Below the pieces are notes generated by a model. It did no database searches, was not told the origin of the DNA, and saw only the letters and a program-made list of their open reading frames with translations. Positions 43,771 to 55,913 of a stretch of DNA of 64,000 nt are shown here, piece by piece. Where the stretch lies: NCBI GenBank assembly GCA_963693315.1, contig OY856188.1, forward strand, positions 1,558,769-1,622,768, given 5' to 3'. The translations under genes were made by a program, and so were the position numbers. Source of the DNA: Diogma glabrata. Its lineage: Eukaryota; Arthropoda; Insecta; Diptera; Cylindrotomidae. Numbering within the stretch: position 1 is the first letter of the stretch; each line of letters starts with the position of its first letter.

Positions 43771-45879
43771 TAACGGTTAACATCAATTGGCTATTGTTAT
43801 TGTGCCAGTACTGTACCATGTATTGGTCAATCTTTGTCATTTGGTTAAAATTCATTAGAGTAATACCTATTTTAGAAATATATAGTTTGATAAATTTTAC
43901 CTATAGTTTATTTATCGCCAAGATTTAATTATCGAAAGACTATGATAATAAAATAATGTTAAGGTTGGTATAACTTTTAAAATTTTTTTTCATTAGAGAT
44001 TTTTATTTTATTTTGTATTTAATTTATCTAAATTTATACATATTGTAACGACTCTGCGTCGGTTCTTCTCGATTATTGAGCAAATACGACAGTAAAAAGA
44101 CGGATCTTTGGTTAACAAAATCTCAAACTTTATTTATCAAAATCTCAAACTTTATTTATCAACAAATTACAGTAACTTCCGATTTTAATTACAATAAATT
44201 CTAGGGTCCTCTCCAATTTATGTACGATAAATTTCACCGCTTTTCCACAATTTGAATTAATAATATTCGGAATTGTAAAATCTGTATTTACTATTCCACT
44301 AGGTTCAAATTCTTTCACTATTAGTACCCAGGCTCAAGTACAACCCGATTATTCCTTATACTTGCAAATATTTATAAACACTTTCAATTGCAAAAATAAA
44401 ACTGGCTATCTGATATTTTGTTCGCTTATTTATATCCAAAAATAAATAAGTAGAAACTTCTGCTCATCAGTTGTTGTTTCCCACTGTACTTTTCTAGAAA
44501 ACAATATTCGAAGTACATACATCATGAATTATTGGCCACACCTCCTTTAATTCGAACTTGCATTAATTTGGATATGTAAACATTTGTATTAGTGAACTTA
44601 TTCTATAACAAATTCAATTTGCATTAATTTATGCAAAATGTATTAGTTAACTCATTCTTTAATCCATTTCTTTGCAATAGTTTGAATGTCGAAAACATTT
44701 ATGCAAAATGTATTGGTTATGTATGAGTAAATTAAATTAACCTATTCTGGTCGAAGTTTATTACAATATGATAATATTTTATATTTTTTAATAGCCCAGT
44801 CATAGTTGCCAAATGTCAGTATTCGGTTATTGCTGCAATAGTTGTCCCGGTCCTTGTATGGGTTATTGCTATTTTTTGTTTGACACATGAGTAGAAGTCA
44901 TTTATTGTCCGAAGTACATTGCCTAGTTCGTATTTATCAGTCGCCGTACCTAGTTGAAAACTTTACCGGACGACGCACACTCACATAGGGGCAGAGTTTA
45001 TTTTCAACTGCACACAGCTTGAAGCGCTAAGGCTTACCAAATTGCTTACTATATCCCCAACTCACTCATATGTAAACCAGCATTGGTATCGCTGCCGGTA
45101 TCGCTGCAATCTAGCGTAATGCTCATTAAGCAGGCTCACCTACTCGGATCTCCTTACGGCAGGGTGGCCCATTCTACCGAAAAGACTACTGATATTGGTT
45201 CCACATAGTGGTCCTAAAGCCTCCCATATACTAGAATTTCTTCAACTACTACGAGTCCAACCTCAATGTAAAGCTATGGCTAACATTAATGCTTTACCCC
45301 ATAGTACCCGAGAAAGCCTATCGGGTCACACTTTCGGCTTACGCCTCTCCTATTCACCAGTGAGCTGGTCTAGCTAAAAAATATGAATATGTTGAGCTGA
45401 TGAACATATTTTTTCCTTCACTTTATTCAATTCAATTCAGTTCTGTAGTAGCTCAGTTTACGTTCAGTGTAAACTGAATATTACCATTGGAACATACAAA
45501 TTCCGGTATACAATTCAGTTTAAGTGAATCATTCAGTAATTCACTCGATTAGAAAGCGCCTATCGTACAAATTACATTGGACTAATTTAGTTTAAAGTAA
45601 TTTGATGCGAAATAACGGATTAACTCATTTTTTTTCAAATTTTGACTTAAACCACTTTCATAATTATGGGCACATATATGCAAATGGGTTATGGGTAGAG
45701 CTGTCACACCAAAATTTTACTAATTTATAAACTACATAAAAAAACTTCACAGAATTTTTTATAAATTTAACTTTTATTTTTAAATACCAACTAGTTTCGG
45801 ACGTCAATTTGAAATCCGAAACTTTAAGGCTATTGGCTAGCGAAAGTGAACAGTGGTGAGTAATCTAAATTATGCATTT
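43771..45879. other. Intergenic; probable LTR end and repeat fragments
   Basis: At 44045 TGTAACGACTCTGCGTCGG has the look of an LTR terminus (minus-strand end ...GTTACA), but its partner end was not located. A 23-bp unit (CAAAATCTCAAACTTTATTTAT) is duplicated at 44117-44162. At 44790-44900 the words GCCCAGTC, GTTGCCA, CCTTGTATGGGTT and ATTGTCCGAAG recur at 56735-56860, marking an unnamed dispersed repeat. A GC-richer patch at 45040-45380 could not be assigned. Confidence 0.4.
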
Positions 45880-46370
45880 TTAATATCCCTTTGCTATAAA
45901 GAGACGCTGTCTCATCAATGTAACCGAGGATCTGAAAAAATTCCGATCTAGTCAATTTTAATTCTAACAAAATACAGATATTGCTTGTTTCTGTTGAGGT
46001 CGAAGAACAAGTTCCCCTACCCAATTTCAATTAGTATGTGTGGCGACTTTTCGAGCAAATGGGTGAATGTGAAATCATTTATTAGTTGGACGTCCATTTC
46101 TTAGGACTTTCTCTGGAAAAATCGTACAATAGCAATGGCAACATTTATATAAGTGCTCCAATCTTCCTTGTATTCTATTGTCAGGTGTGGTAGCTATATC
46201 TGTTTCCATCTTTGCTTTTTAGTGCTCTGTTTAAAAGCGTGCTATATAAACGAATTAAAGGTGATCGAAATTAATTTAGATTTATTACAACACTGAACTC
46301 GTTATTTATAAATATCGTCACTTGCAGTACTCAGATAAAATTGAATACATCAAATATATTATTTGCTCTG
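45880..46370 (+). pseudogene. LINE family A ORF2 fragment, plus strand
   Basis: Broken plus frames read INVTEDLKKF, LVNFNSNKIQILLVS and, after a gap, YCQVW with IKGDRN and a run equivalent to the LDSLQHRR...YKYRH segment. They align to the post-motif-C and thumb region of the copy at 13993-14700. Heavily decayed. Confidence 0.55.
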
Positions 46371-47615
46371 TTTTACTCGTCTATCGATTAGGGTAATTTG
46401 TCAAACATGTCGAAATCTCATGTTGCCCAACAGGAATTTTTCAATTAACTGTCTCGCATGACTTTAATCTAAAAACATTGTTAAAAAACTCTATACCCAA
46501 GACTCTTGTAGATAAAACTAGATCCTAGATCCTGACTAAACTACTATTTTTACTATGGTTTAATATATCTTCAATTCAATTTTGAATAAGCATGTAATCG
46601 AAGAATATAATTGTTATAAATTATAATATATCATAAAGTCAATCATTTTGTTTGGTTAACGAATAATTTTTATTCATAATCAAACTAAAATGACAATAGA
46701 TTATTTGATAAATATGCTACTGATTGATATTGATTTTTGATTTTACCAACATACTCAATGAAGCACACCTATTGGTCCATCTACCATCAATTGCAGATCA
46801 GAAAAATAGTAGGAGTCGACTTATTTTCAGCACTCCCATTAGTTGTTGATTTTCTTAAAAAAAAACACAACTAAATTTAAATAAATTTTAAAAGTTGTAG
46901 AGGGATTCTGTAGTCAAAAGTATTTCTTTCTTCTTTTTTTCATATAAAACTAATCTTCTGTGCCTTGTTGTTCTTACAGAAAATGAGTTTCAATGATCGT
47001 TGAAAGATGTTGATAATAATCACTTTCCTCTTCTTTTTTCCACAAAATTTTAATTTAAATGACGACAAAAACGATAGAAAAAAATTTGACTAAGATCATA
47101 GGATCTTAAAAATAAAAACTTGTATCTTTTTTTCTTCATTTGATCTTAAACAGAAGTGTTTGTTTAAAGAAGAGAAAAAAAATATAAGATTAAGATAATC
47201 TGTGCTACCGGTTGAAAGTTTAATTGTCATCATCCAAATAGTGTTTAAGAATTGTGCTGATAGTTAAAAAGGTTTAGTCTAAATTTTGTTTTGTGTTATT
47301 TGTTATATCAATTATTGGCTAGCAGTGTTATGCGAAATGATGGTGTTATAATCTTATAGTTGTTAAAATGAAAGTGCGAGACAATTAGGTGATGATCTCT
47401 AGTGTATTCTAACTGTGAAAAATTTTATGCTGAAACTAATAAAAAAATGTGTTTGTGTTTTTTTATAATTATTAGTGTCCGATTGTTGAAATTTGTTTCC
47501 TAGTTCTGATAATTAATTTATTACATAAAAGATAAAAATATAATTGTTTTTTTTATATTGTGTGAAAATTTTTGAGATTTTAATTGGTGTAAATGGTGAA
47601 AAAATAACAAATAAA
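46371..47615. other. Possible 5' UTR / promoter region
   Basis: Long AT-rich stretch without transposon signatures, leading to the candidate coding exon at 47616. Its lack of repeats would fit a leader or promoter, but no TATA/initiator pair could be fixed. Confidence 0.25.
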
Positions 47616-47802
47616 ATGCATCATGCGGATTATCATCAAAGAGCAACTGTTTTGCCTGAATCATCCGGATTATGTTTAACGAATTTGGATGGCATTACGG
47701 CAAACAATAGTATGCTTAATGTAACAAATGATTGCTATTATGCACCAGAAAACTGGATACCAGGCTATTCAAATGCAGTTAATCCAATGAAACAGATGGA
47801 AG
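47616..47802 (+). CDS. Candidate first coding exon of an unknown gene
   Basis: From the ATG at 47616 (context AAAATGC) a 62-codon frame runs to a consensus donor (GGAAG|GTAAATAC, exon end 47802, phase 1). The residue composition is balanced and not AT-driven (MHHADYHQRATVLPESSG, LDGITAN, YYAPENWIPGY, NPMKQMEG), unlike the surrounding chance ORFs. Translation runs past the donor into AT-rich residues, as expected for an intron. I recognise no domain, and no second exon with a matching phase was identified downstream, where transposons occupy the next 10 kb. An earlier in-frame ATG at 47544 gives a hydrophobic leader and is less likely. Could also be chance. Confidence 0.45.
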
Positions 47803-49166
47803 GTAAATACGGTTTTTCTTACAGTTGCTATAAATTAATTTCTATACCGAAAATTCGAAAGTCAAAAGATTTCAAGTATTACTTAATGGTTTCGCCTATC
47901 TAATTTTTATATCTTATGACTTATAAGATATGAGTACGTTTTTATTAAAGACAATTTTTAAGGAGAAAATCACGTTTAAGAATTTATAAAATAACTTGAT
48001 AAAACATTACATAGGTACAAATGTAGTGTAATTGCTTTGTCACCGATTATAAAAAGAAGGGGGAGCCTGAGCAACTCCAAACTCTGTAAAGGTGTGAGTT
48101 ATAGGTTCAAAAATTTAACATGAAATGTTAAACACAGTTAAATACAAAAATACCAAACAAATTAAACTTAGTAGTTTTACAGCTTGAATGTCGTGTAGTC
48201 TGTTCATTGACGATAAAATATTATTCGTGCCTAGAAATCCTATAGACATTAACCTACAGGAGAAAAATTGTACACGGCAATTTACCTTGTTTATACTACA
48301 GAAAATATCAAATCTACTTCGCAAGAACCAGTCCAACAAAATAATTCACAACAGTTTTAAATTCAGTATAAATCCCACCCGATGCTGAAGTCTCGTGACC
48401 ACAATTCAAAAGGGTCGATCAAAATTTGAATTAACACGACATACTTCATTGACAGAAAATGCGGCTAATATGTTGGAGGGGGACAATAAACATTTTAAAA
48501 ATAATAATATTGCAACAGTTTTTTACAGTTTTTAGTAGTTGGTTTCATTGTACCCTAAATTTTTATTTAAGTCGCCCGTTTGTTATTCAGAACTTTCCAA
48601 AATCTCCTAATTTATGTATCTAAACAGAACGTTAATATTTTTAATTAGAAATATTATTCATTGTTTATACAATAGGTTAGTACCCATATCTTTTTGAAGA
48701 AATCAATTAGTAAATGGTAACGACTAGCCCAAAACTTTGAAAAAAATTTGTATGTACATTGTACATATACAACTCGTACAGTGTTTTTTACTTTGCATAT
48801 TTTTGGTTGCCCTAACTAAATCACTTACTTTTTCTGTCGTCGTAATATTTACTCTTACTTTTTCATTCACCATAAAAAAATGGCGTTATACATAAAACAA
48901 GTAAGACTTTAGCCTTCTCCCTAGCGGCAGCAAAGTTCAATTTTTGATGAGGTTTGCCGAAAAACAATTTTATATTCACCACAAAATTCTTATTTCTGAT
49001 TGGTTAATACAAAACTCCCGATATTGTAAGCCCGTTTGTTTTTTTAGCACAGAAATTTGAATTTGCGCCATTTTTAAATATAAACTTAATATAAATTTTT
49101 TTTTAAATATTTAACACCAATCTTGAAATATATAAATCCATATAAAAAAAATTTAAAAAACGCTAA
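47803..49166. other. Intronic or intergenic, no feature seen
   Basis: AT-rich with a few pieces of moderate complexity; no recognisable exon or repeat. Confidence 0.35.
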
Positions 49167-49861
49167 GGCTGTATAGTCCAGTAAATAAAGGTCGAAAAAG
49201 ATCAAAAGCTCGCAAAAATCCTGTCACGGACGGGACCTGGCGGAAATTGTTGGTCTTACCGAGTACTTTGACGTGAGAAAAATTACCTTGGGGTTCCGAC
49301 CCTGTGAGCCTGGAAAATGGCCCTCAAAGTGTCAGAAGTAGTTTCCGGGCCATATCTCCGAAAATATGGCAGTTAGGGCATTCCTGTTTAACCAGAAATG
49401 AAGGTGAGCTAATTATCTACAGAAATGGTCCTAGTCATTTTTTTCGCAACATTGATACTTTTTGCAAAAACGGGTAGTGAAAAATTGTCAAATTTGAGAC
49501 CATGAAAAAACGCCAGATTCTCGTCAAATTTGAGAACTGAGGGCTTGGAAATACCCACAGCTCCATGTTTTGGCCTGAAAAATTTGACCTGCAAATGACA
49601 ATGGCTTCCTCGTTGTATTTGCGAAATTATCGCGGCCATATAGGAGCATAGGAAGGATCAGTCGCCGTGCAAATATTGAGGAGGAAAATTTAATTTTCTT
49701 TCTGGAAATAAGGATCCAACTTCTTTTTATTTCATCATAAAGCTTACGAGTGCCGGATGGTCACTCTCCAATTCATAGAAATTGTGCAAAAACAATTTTT
49801 CCACCTTACGGCTTCTTGAACTCCTGGCTGTGCTGTCTTACATAAGTTGAAACCTCTAAAG

Positions 49862-52012
49862 CAGTGTTTCTCAACCGTTAGTCCGCGGACCATCGATGGT
49901 TCGCAGAAAAAGTTAAATGGTCCGCGAATTTTTTATATTTATTACCAATTACAATTTTATTTTATTCGAGTTAATTTAGTTAATTTTATTTTATTTCACT
50001 TTTCAAATGTGAATGCTATTTCACAAATTTATATTTTTACCGTTCTCACTCGTATGAGAGAAATTTTAATTTTTTTTATTTCACTTCTATGGAGTTGATT
50101 TTTTTATTTTCTTCCATTCCATATGCAGAAAAAGAAAGAACTTAGCACTTTTTCGTCACTCTTTTTATTTATTTTAATAATAATACTTGCATAGTTGGAC
50201 AAACCATTCAGAAAAATAATCTATTTTTAATTTTAATACGAAGGAAAGCATCAAATTTGAAGCAAAAATTAAAAGTGTGAGTATTTGAAGAAACATGTAT
50301 CCTTTTGCCAACAACAAATAAAGGTTTGTTTTTTACAACCATCAGTGTGTGCGTTATTAGTCTTTATAAAATAAACAGTTTTCAATTTTATTCTATTGCG
50401 TGATTGCTGTGGAACACAATATTAGTATTTTATTGGGTATTTAATGATATATTTTATTTTTTGAGCAAAAGTTTACAAATTTATAAATTTGCGAGAGTAA
50501 AATTTCCTTAAGCACGAACCCAATACAACGTTTTATCCTTCCAACAGCGTAAAATGTATTAATTTAAATAAAATTATTTTAAAATTCATTATTAAAACAA
50601 GTTAAGCAAAAAAAACAATGAATTTTATTTTATGTTGTTTGTATTATTAATTCCGAACAATTAAATAAATTGTATACAAGTTCGATACTTATTTAATTGT
50701 TTGGTATTTTAAAAATGAAATGACCTACAAATTACAAAGAAAGACATCAAAGTTCTAACTACTAATATAAATGAGAATTGAGAAACCAAAAAACAATCAT
50801 GATAAAAATAATGTTTTTCACAATTTAAATGCAATTCAATTTAATCATAGTAGTCTTTGCGTTTTTCTATATTCCAGAGAGCATACGCATTTATTTGAAT
50901 TTATTGTTTTTTGTATAATCAGAGCGAAAATGTTTTTGTTGATTTCGCTATTAAATAAAATAAAATTATTTATAAAATGCAATCAAAAAAATGTATTTCT
51001 AAGTTCACTACAATCAAATAAATTGTTTTATAATGTTCCGCAGCATTTACGCAACAGAATAAAATTAAGAGCTGTTTATTTTATTCTATTACGCACACAA
51101 TTACGGTAAAAATACATAAATAAACCTATCTAAATGTCGGAAACAATTTATTTAATTGTATTGAACTGTGAAATAAATTTTTTGGAATTTATTTTATAAA
51201 TAAATAAATCAAAAATAAAATTTTCGCTCTGATTATACAAAAAACAATAAATTCAAATTAATGCGCATGTTACTCTCTCGAATATTGCAAAAGGCAAAGG
51301 CAACTATGATTAAATGAATTAAATTTTCATTGTAAATAAAATTAGTATTTTTTATGATTGCTTTTTGGTATCTCAATTCTTTTTAGTTTTAGTAGATAGA
51401 ACTTTGATGTCTTTCATTGTAGGCCATTTCATTTTTAAAATATCAAACAATTAAATATGTATCGAAATTGAATAAAATTTATTTAATTGTTTACAATTAA
51501 TGGTACAATAAAATAAAATTTATTGTTTTTTTTCTTTTTACTTGTTTTATCAACGAATTTAAAAAAAAAATTTAATACAAGTTAATACATGTTACGCTGT
51601 CGGAAGGATAAAACGTTGTACTGGGTTCGTGTTTAATGAATTTTATTGTCTCGAAAATGTAAACTTTGACTCGAAAAATAAAATATAGCATTAAACACTT
51701 ACCAATTAAATGACTATTACTTCGAATTAGGAGTAAAAACGATAATTTTTTATTTTTGAAATAACAGAGTAAATTAGTTATATTAAGTAGAGTTTTAAAC
51801 TGTTTGTTACACATGAAAATTCTTTCTTTTCTTATTTTGGTTTCTTGAAACTTTATTTCGTTCACTCCTGTTTAAGTTACATTTAGTATGTAAGTGTGAG
51901 CACAATATAACCTACACTTTCATCCATTTAACATGAAATATTTCGCAAGGTCCGTAATAGAATTTTAAAATATTTTTTTGGTCCGTAGAATGAAATCAGT
52001 TGAGAAACACTG
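49862..52012. mobile_element. Non-autonomous hAT element with perfect 8-bp target duplication
   Basis: Left end CAGTGTTTCTCAACC, right end AGTTGAGAAACACTG, with subterminal GTCCGCGGACC and GGTCCGTA. CTCTAAAG stands on both sides (49854-49861 and 52013-52020). CAGTG...GAGAAACACTG ends plus an 8-bp duplication are diagnostic of hAT. No transposase reading frame was recognised; most of the interior is a large palindrome. Confidence 0.93.
50445..51690. repeat. Long near-palindrome inside the hAT element
   Basis: Paired landmarks from outside in: TTTTGAGCAAAAGTTTACA (50459) with TGTAAACTTTGACTCGAAAA (51658); CGAACCCAATACAACG (50515) with CGTTGTACTGGGTTCG (51614); AACAATTAAATAAATTG (50657) with the copy near 51490; AAAGACATCAAAGTTCTA (50742) with TAGAACTTTGATGTC (51388); ATAATCAGAGCGAAAATG (50914) with CATTTTCGCTCTGATTAT-like sequence at 51220. 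Arms are about 600 bp and the apex is near 51085. ORFs within it have no domain. Confidence 0.88.
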
Positions 52013-52020
52013 CTCTAAAG

Positions 52021-53877
52021 GGTGCTCAATATTTTCTCGATATGGTCATCGACCTCTTGTGCTAATTCTAGGTGATTTTGGCAAACTTTTTCGCAAGATG
52101 TTTTTCGCAAACTTTTTTTCGCGAACTTTAGTTCAGCTCATCTTCATGTTCAAGCACTTTTATAATTTTTCAAACTTCAACTTGCACTCATTTATGATAA
52201 AGTTGTTCCAGCATTGTAATGCTCAACAAATTTACCTCTGGGACAATCAAAGAGATTAACTGTTCCTTACCCTTGCTCCAAAAATTGAAACAGCAACACT
52301 AACTTTTGAAACAGCAACACCAACAGCACCAAATAATTTCCAAATAGCTCCAAAAGTCCACTTTTTGTCCAGATTTTTTTTTTTATAAATATTGATTTCC
52401 AACAAAACAGAAAATTTTCAGCAATCAAATGGTCTACAAAATGTTTTTTTATTCGCCTACATATTAAAGTGTTACTTTATTACTGTGATTTGCGGCTTTA
52501 AAGTATCACTTTTCAACTATTTATTTTGTTGTAATAGCTACGTCCAAAAAAGTAAAAAGCATTTGCATTTGTTTAAATTCTATGAAAAATAAAATTTTTT
52601 ATCAAAGCAACCCTTAAATTCAAAATTTCATTATCCAATTAAAATAGTTGTTTTATCATTTGTTGTCATAGCTACACAATAATTTGAAAAAAATTATAAA
52701 TATTTTGTCAAAGGTTACTTGTTCCACATATTTTTATTTTAAAATCTATTAAAATTTTATAATTTTAATTTAGAATAAACAAATTTTCTTAAAATATTTT
52801 GCTTGCGGCGAATAAAAAATAGTATGTGATGCACGGACGTAAGCTATTTTGGACTTAATGTGGGTGCAAATCTCGGCTAGCGCCTCGATTTGCAAACTCC
52901 ACATCCGTCCAAAATCTTTAGCTTTACGTCCTAGCATCATAATGTACTATTGTTGACGATAAACAATAACAATATAAGTCCACGAGGGACGTGTGAAGCC
53001 AGTGTGTGTGCCATGTGTGCGCGCCTGCGCGGACCGATATTATACACGTAATATACGCGCCGCCACCTGAAGCAGAAAAAAAGAGGATATTATCATAAAT
53101 AATTTCAGAGAAACTTTTTCTATTTTTTTTTTTTTTGGGAATTAAAAACAATGACATTATTTATATCAATGGAAAGCTGAGAACCTCAGCTTTACTTTTA
53201 TATAAGTAACAATACCCAAAACATTCCTCGGAAAGAAAAAAAAGTGTCTGAAAAATTTGGCCAGTTTTTTCCCGTGTGGGCGTAAAATCAACTTTTAAAG
53301 AGCCCTGGAAATTTCTAAACAATTTGGAAAATACGATCGGAAACTAGACATTCTAAGCTACAAATTGGTGTAACTTATGAGGCACTTCAATAGACAATAA
53401 ATCTTTTATTAATGGTTTTCCGCGGACTTTCCGAAACTCCATGAAAGTCCTCAAAATGGAAATTAATAAATTCCCTTTTTTTTAAAAGTGCGAGAAAGCC
53501 ACTGTGGCAAACTTTCTGAGATGTTTCAAGACCCTCCCAGGTACAATAATCAAGAAAGAAACACATAAAACACAATTTTTAAAAAAAATATGAATAAATT
53601 TAAAACAGCGTCAGAAAACCGGATAAAAAGAAACTTTGACCGCCGTTTGCACTCGCTTACAAACGTGATAACAGGAAGTTTATCACAGCATGTGACAGGT
53701 ACGTTTTTTTTCTTTCACATTAATTTTGAATCATCGAAAAATATTGAAACCGAGTTATCCGCTAATTTGTCCGCCGCTCCTTAGTAAATACGTGTAAAGC
53801 GGCGTTCTGGCTCCATGATGAAGCGAAAAATGCAGGACAAGGTTCGAGTTCGTTATCTCGGAAACTATCGGGTTTAC
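52021..53877. other. Interior of element X, no gene recognised
   Basis: AT-rich. A broken minus frame (about 52050-52260) has some protein-like runs, but no transposase motif could be identified. Poly-A/T tracts are frequent. Confidence 0.35.
52819..52950. mobile_element. 132-bp hairpin MITE
   Basis: ATAGTATGTGATGCACGGAC at the left pairs with GTCCTAGCATCATAATGTAC-type sequence at the right. The inner arms GTAAGCTATTTTGGAC / GTCCAAAATCTTTAGCTTTAC and GCAAATCTCGG / CGATTTGC complete a near-full hairpin. GC-richer than its surroundings, no ORF. Confidence 0.8.
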
Positions 53878-54224
53878 GATAAAAATGACTAGGACCATTT
53901 CTGTAGATAATTAGCTCACCTTCATTTCTGGCTAAACAGGAATACCCTAACTGCCATATTTCCGGAGATATAGCTCGGAAACTACTTCTGACACTTTGAG
54001 GGCCATTTTCCAGGCTCACAGGGTCGGAACCCCAAGGTAATTTTTCTCACGTCAAAGTACTCGGTAAGACCCACAATTTCCGCCAGGTCCCGTCCGCGAC
54101 AGGATTTTTGCGACCTTTTAACCTTTATTTACTGGACTAGTATTCTAAACGACGACTTATTTGAAACTTATTTATGTCGACTTACTTATTCACCACCATT
54201 TTAAATAAGTATGTAAAAGTTATT

Positions 54225-55643
54225 CTTTTTTTTTTATACTAAGTTAGACATGTTTAGTGTTAATTTAAATAAATTATAAATTAACGTCTCTGAATATCTG
54301 AAGATACCATGCCAACTGTGGATTGTGGAAATGGATTATGTTTCTTTAAGAAATTGGTGGACATGGACTTTAAAAAGTTGGGGATTAAAATAATCAGGGA
54401 AAACCCATAAGGGCAAGGAATTCCAAAGATAAGAAACGCGGTTGAACAAATCACGTTGAAAGGCGACAGTTCTACATTTTGTTATTTGAACGGTGAATGG
54501 GCCATGGCTGATGCTCTGGTTGAACAAGAAAAAAAAGCGGGTTTGGGTAGTATTGATTTGATCTCCTCTGAAGAGCACTCATTCATAATGTATTTGTAAA
54601 ATATCGTCAAATCAGCGACATTTCTTCTATGCTGTAACGAATCAAGCTCGTTTGTAAGATTTGAATTGCCGATCAATTTAATTGCTTTCCGTTGGACAGT
54701 GTCTAGACATTTTAAAGAGGTTGGGTATGCACCACCCCAGATGTGAGAACAGTACTCCATGCAGGGGCGAATAAATGATTTATATATTAAAAGAAGCTGT
54801 TCGATATTGAAAAACTTACGACAACGCCCTAGATATCCTAACTTTTGAACCGCGCTCTTAGCAAGATTGAAAATGTGAGTGTTCCATTTCATATCATTTT
54901 CAACCTCAACCCCCAAAAGTTTGATAGATTCCTTTTCTTCTAGATCGTTAAAATCAAATTTTAATGGAAAAGGGTTAGATGTAGATGATCTTGTAAAGTG
55001 GCAAAACTGTGTTTTACTTACATTGAATTCTACACTGTTTGTATGACTCCATTCTAAAATTGTTTTAAGACCAGAGTTTAAGGAATCCGTCAAATTAGAT
55101 CTATGGTTATTAATAACATCAGATGCCCGTTGCCTTTGTGTTTCATGAGATGCATGTAGCGTACTATCATCGGCGAAACCATGAATGGAATGAACGGTGG
55201 AATCTAACAAGTCGTTGATATATATAAGAAAAAGGGTGGGACACAAAGATGATCCTTGAGGCACTCCTGCGTTGGTAGAAAATGTTTCCGATGATATCCC
55301 ATCGATATTTACTCGAAACTCTCTCCCAGTTAAAAAGTTTTGAATCCAAGAAATAAGTTGCTCTTCAACACCATAACATCTCATCTTACATATAAGATTG
55401 TCATGCCATACTTTGTCAAAGGGCTTGGATATATCCAGTGCAATGCCAAATGTTTCACCATGGTGCTCGAGCGACTTGTTCCAGACATGTGTTACATAAG
55501 ATAGCAAATCTCCTGTCGATCGTGCCTGTCGAAACCCATATTGCCTTCCATTAAAAATGTTTGAAGATTCCAAATAAGTCATAATATTATAGTTAATATA
55601 CTTTTCGAAAGTTTTATAAAGTCCTAGGACGTTAAAGTTCAAC
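54225..55643 (-). mobile_element. LINE family C, best-preserved copy
   Basis: Minus-strand, 5'-truncated at about 55643, ending with a 3' UTR and A-rich tail (poly-T 54225-54235 on the plus strand). The 5' truncation point coincides with a set of inverted repeats. Confidence 0.85.
54341..55642 (-). pseudogene. LINE family C reverse transcriptase, one frameshift
   Basis: A 386-codon frame (54482-55642) is followed, after a one-base slip near 54490, by the true C-terminus (54341-54480). It copies the LINE RNA into DNA at the target. Seen in order: QYGFRQARSTGDLL, motif A FGIALDISKPFDKVW with its Asp intact, motif B AGVPQGSSLCPTLFLIYIND, motif C HGFADDSTLHA intact, IKLLGVEVENDMKWNTHI, RPCMEYCSHIWGGA, LDSLQHRRNVADLTIFYKY and SLPLWVFPDYFNPQLFKVHV. 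The C-terminal pattern points to the CR1/Daphne group. The endonuclease is missing through 5' truncation. The few lesions suggest a young copy relative to the others. Confidence 0.88.
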
Positions 55644-55738
55644 GTTTATGGTACAAAAAGTTGAACTTTAACGTCCTAGGACCTTATAAAATTTTATAAA
55701 GTACTAGGACGTTAAAGTTCAACTTTTTGTACCATAAA
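55612..55738. repeat. Triple inverted/direct repeat at LINE C 5' end
   Basis: Three copies of the core CCTAGGACGTTAAAGTTCAAC lie in +, -, + order. 55645-55691 and 55692-55738 form a 47-bp palindrome with almost no loop. The first copy overlaps the 5' end of the LINE frame. Confidence 0.9.
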
Positions 55739-55776
55739 TAATCCGAAAAATGTCATTTTAGATATCAGTATGAAAT

Positions 55777-55913
55777 AATAGTAGATTCTTGTATGAGCTT
55801 AGAGTGAAGGCAATTCTTCACGAGGATGAAGTTTCCCGGAACGAGCGTAGCGAGTGGAGGGAATCATCCGAGTGAAGAATTGTCTTCATCCTAAGCGAAT
55901 ACAAGATGCTATT
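55777..55913. mobile_element. 137-bp hairpin element
   Basis: AATAGTAGATTCTTGTATGA pairs with ACAAGATGCTATT-side sequence, GAAGGCAATTCTTCAC with GTGAAGAATTGTCTTC, and GAGGATGA with TCATCCGAG. The apex GAACGAGCGTAGCGAGTGG is GC-rich. A further pair, TTTATCCACGACT (55913) and AGTCGTGGATAAA (56236), brackets the following 300 bp. Confidence 0.75.

Larger units (their letters stand above)
49174..54139. mobile_element. Element X: 5-kb DNA transposon with about 265-bp terminal inverted repeats
   Basis: Left terminal repeat about 49174-49443, right about 53878-54139, inverted and visibly about 90% alike. Ends are TAGTCCAGTAAATAAAGGT / ACCTTTATTTACTGGACTA. GTA lies on both sides (49171-49173, 54140-54142). 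The interior contains an hAT insertion, a short hairpin MITE and no recognised transposase. Superfamily not assigned; the 3-bp duplication is consistent with several. Confidence 0.8.

Noticed and set aside
43412..43855. 147-codon minus-strand ORF
   Set aside because: Shadow of the plus-strand RTE-like fragment, whose conserved motifs read in the other direction.
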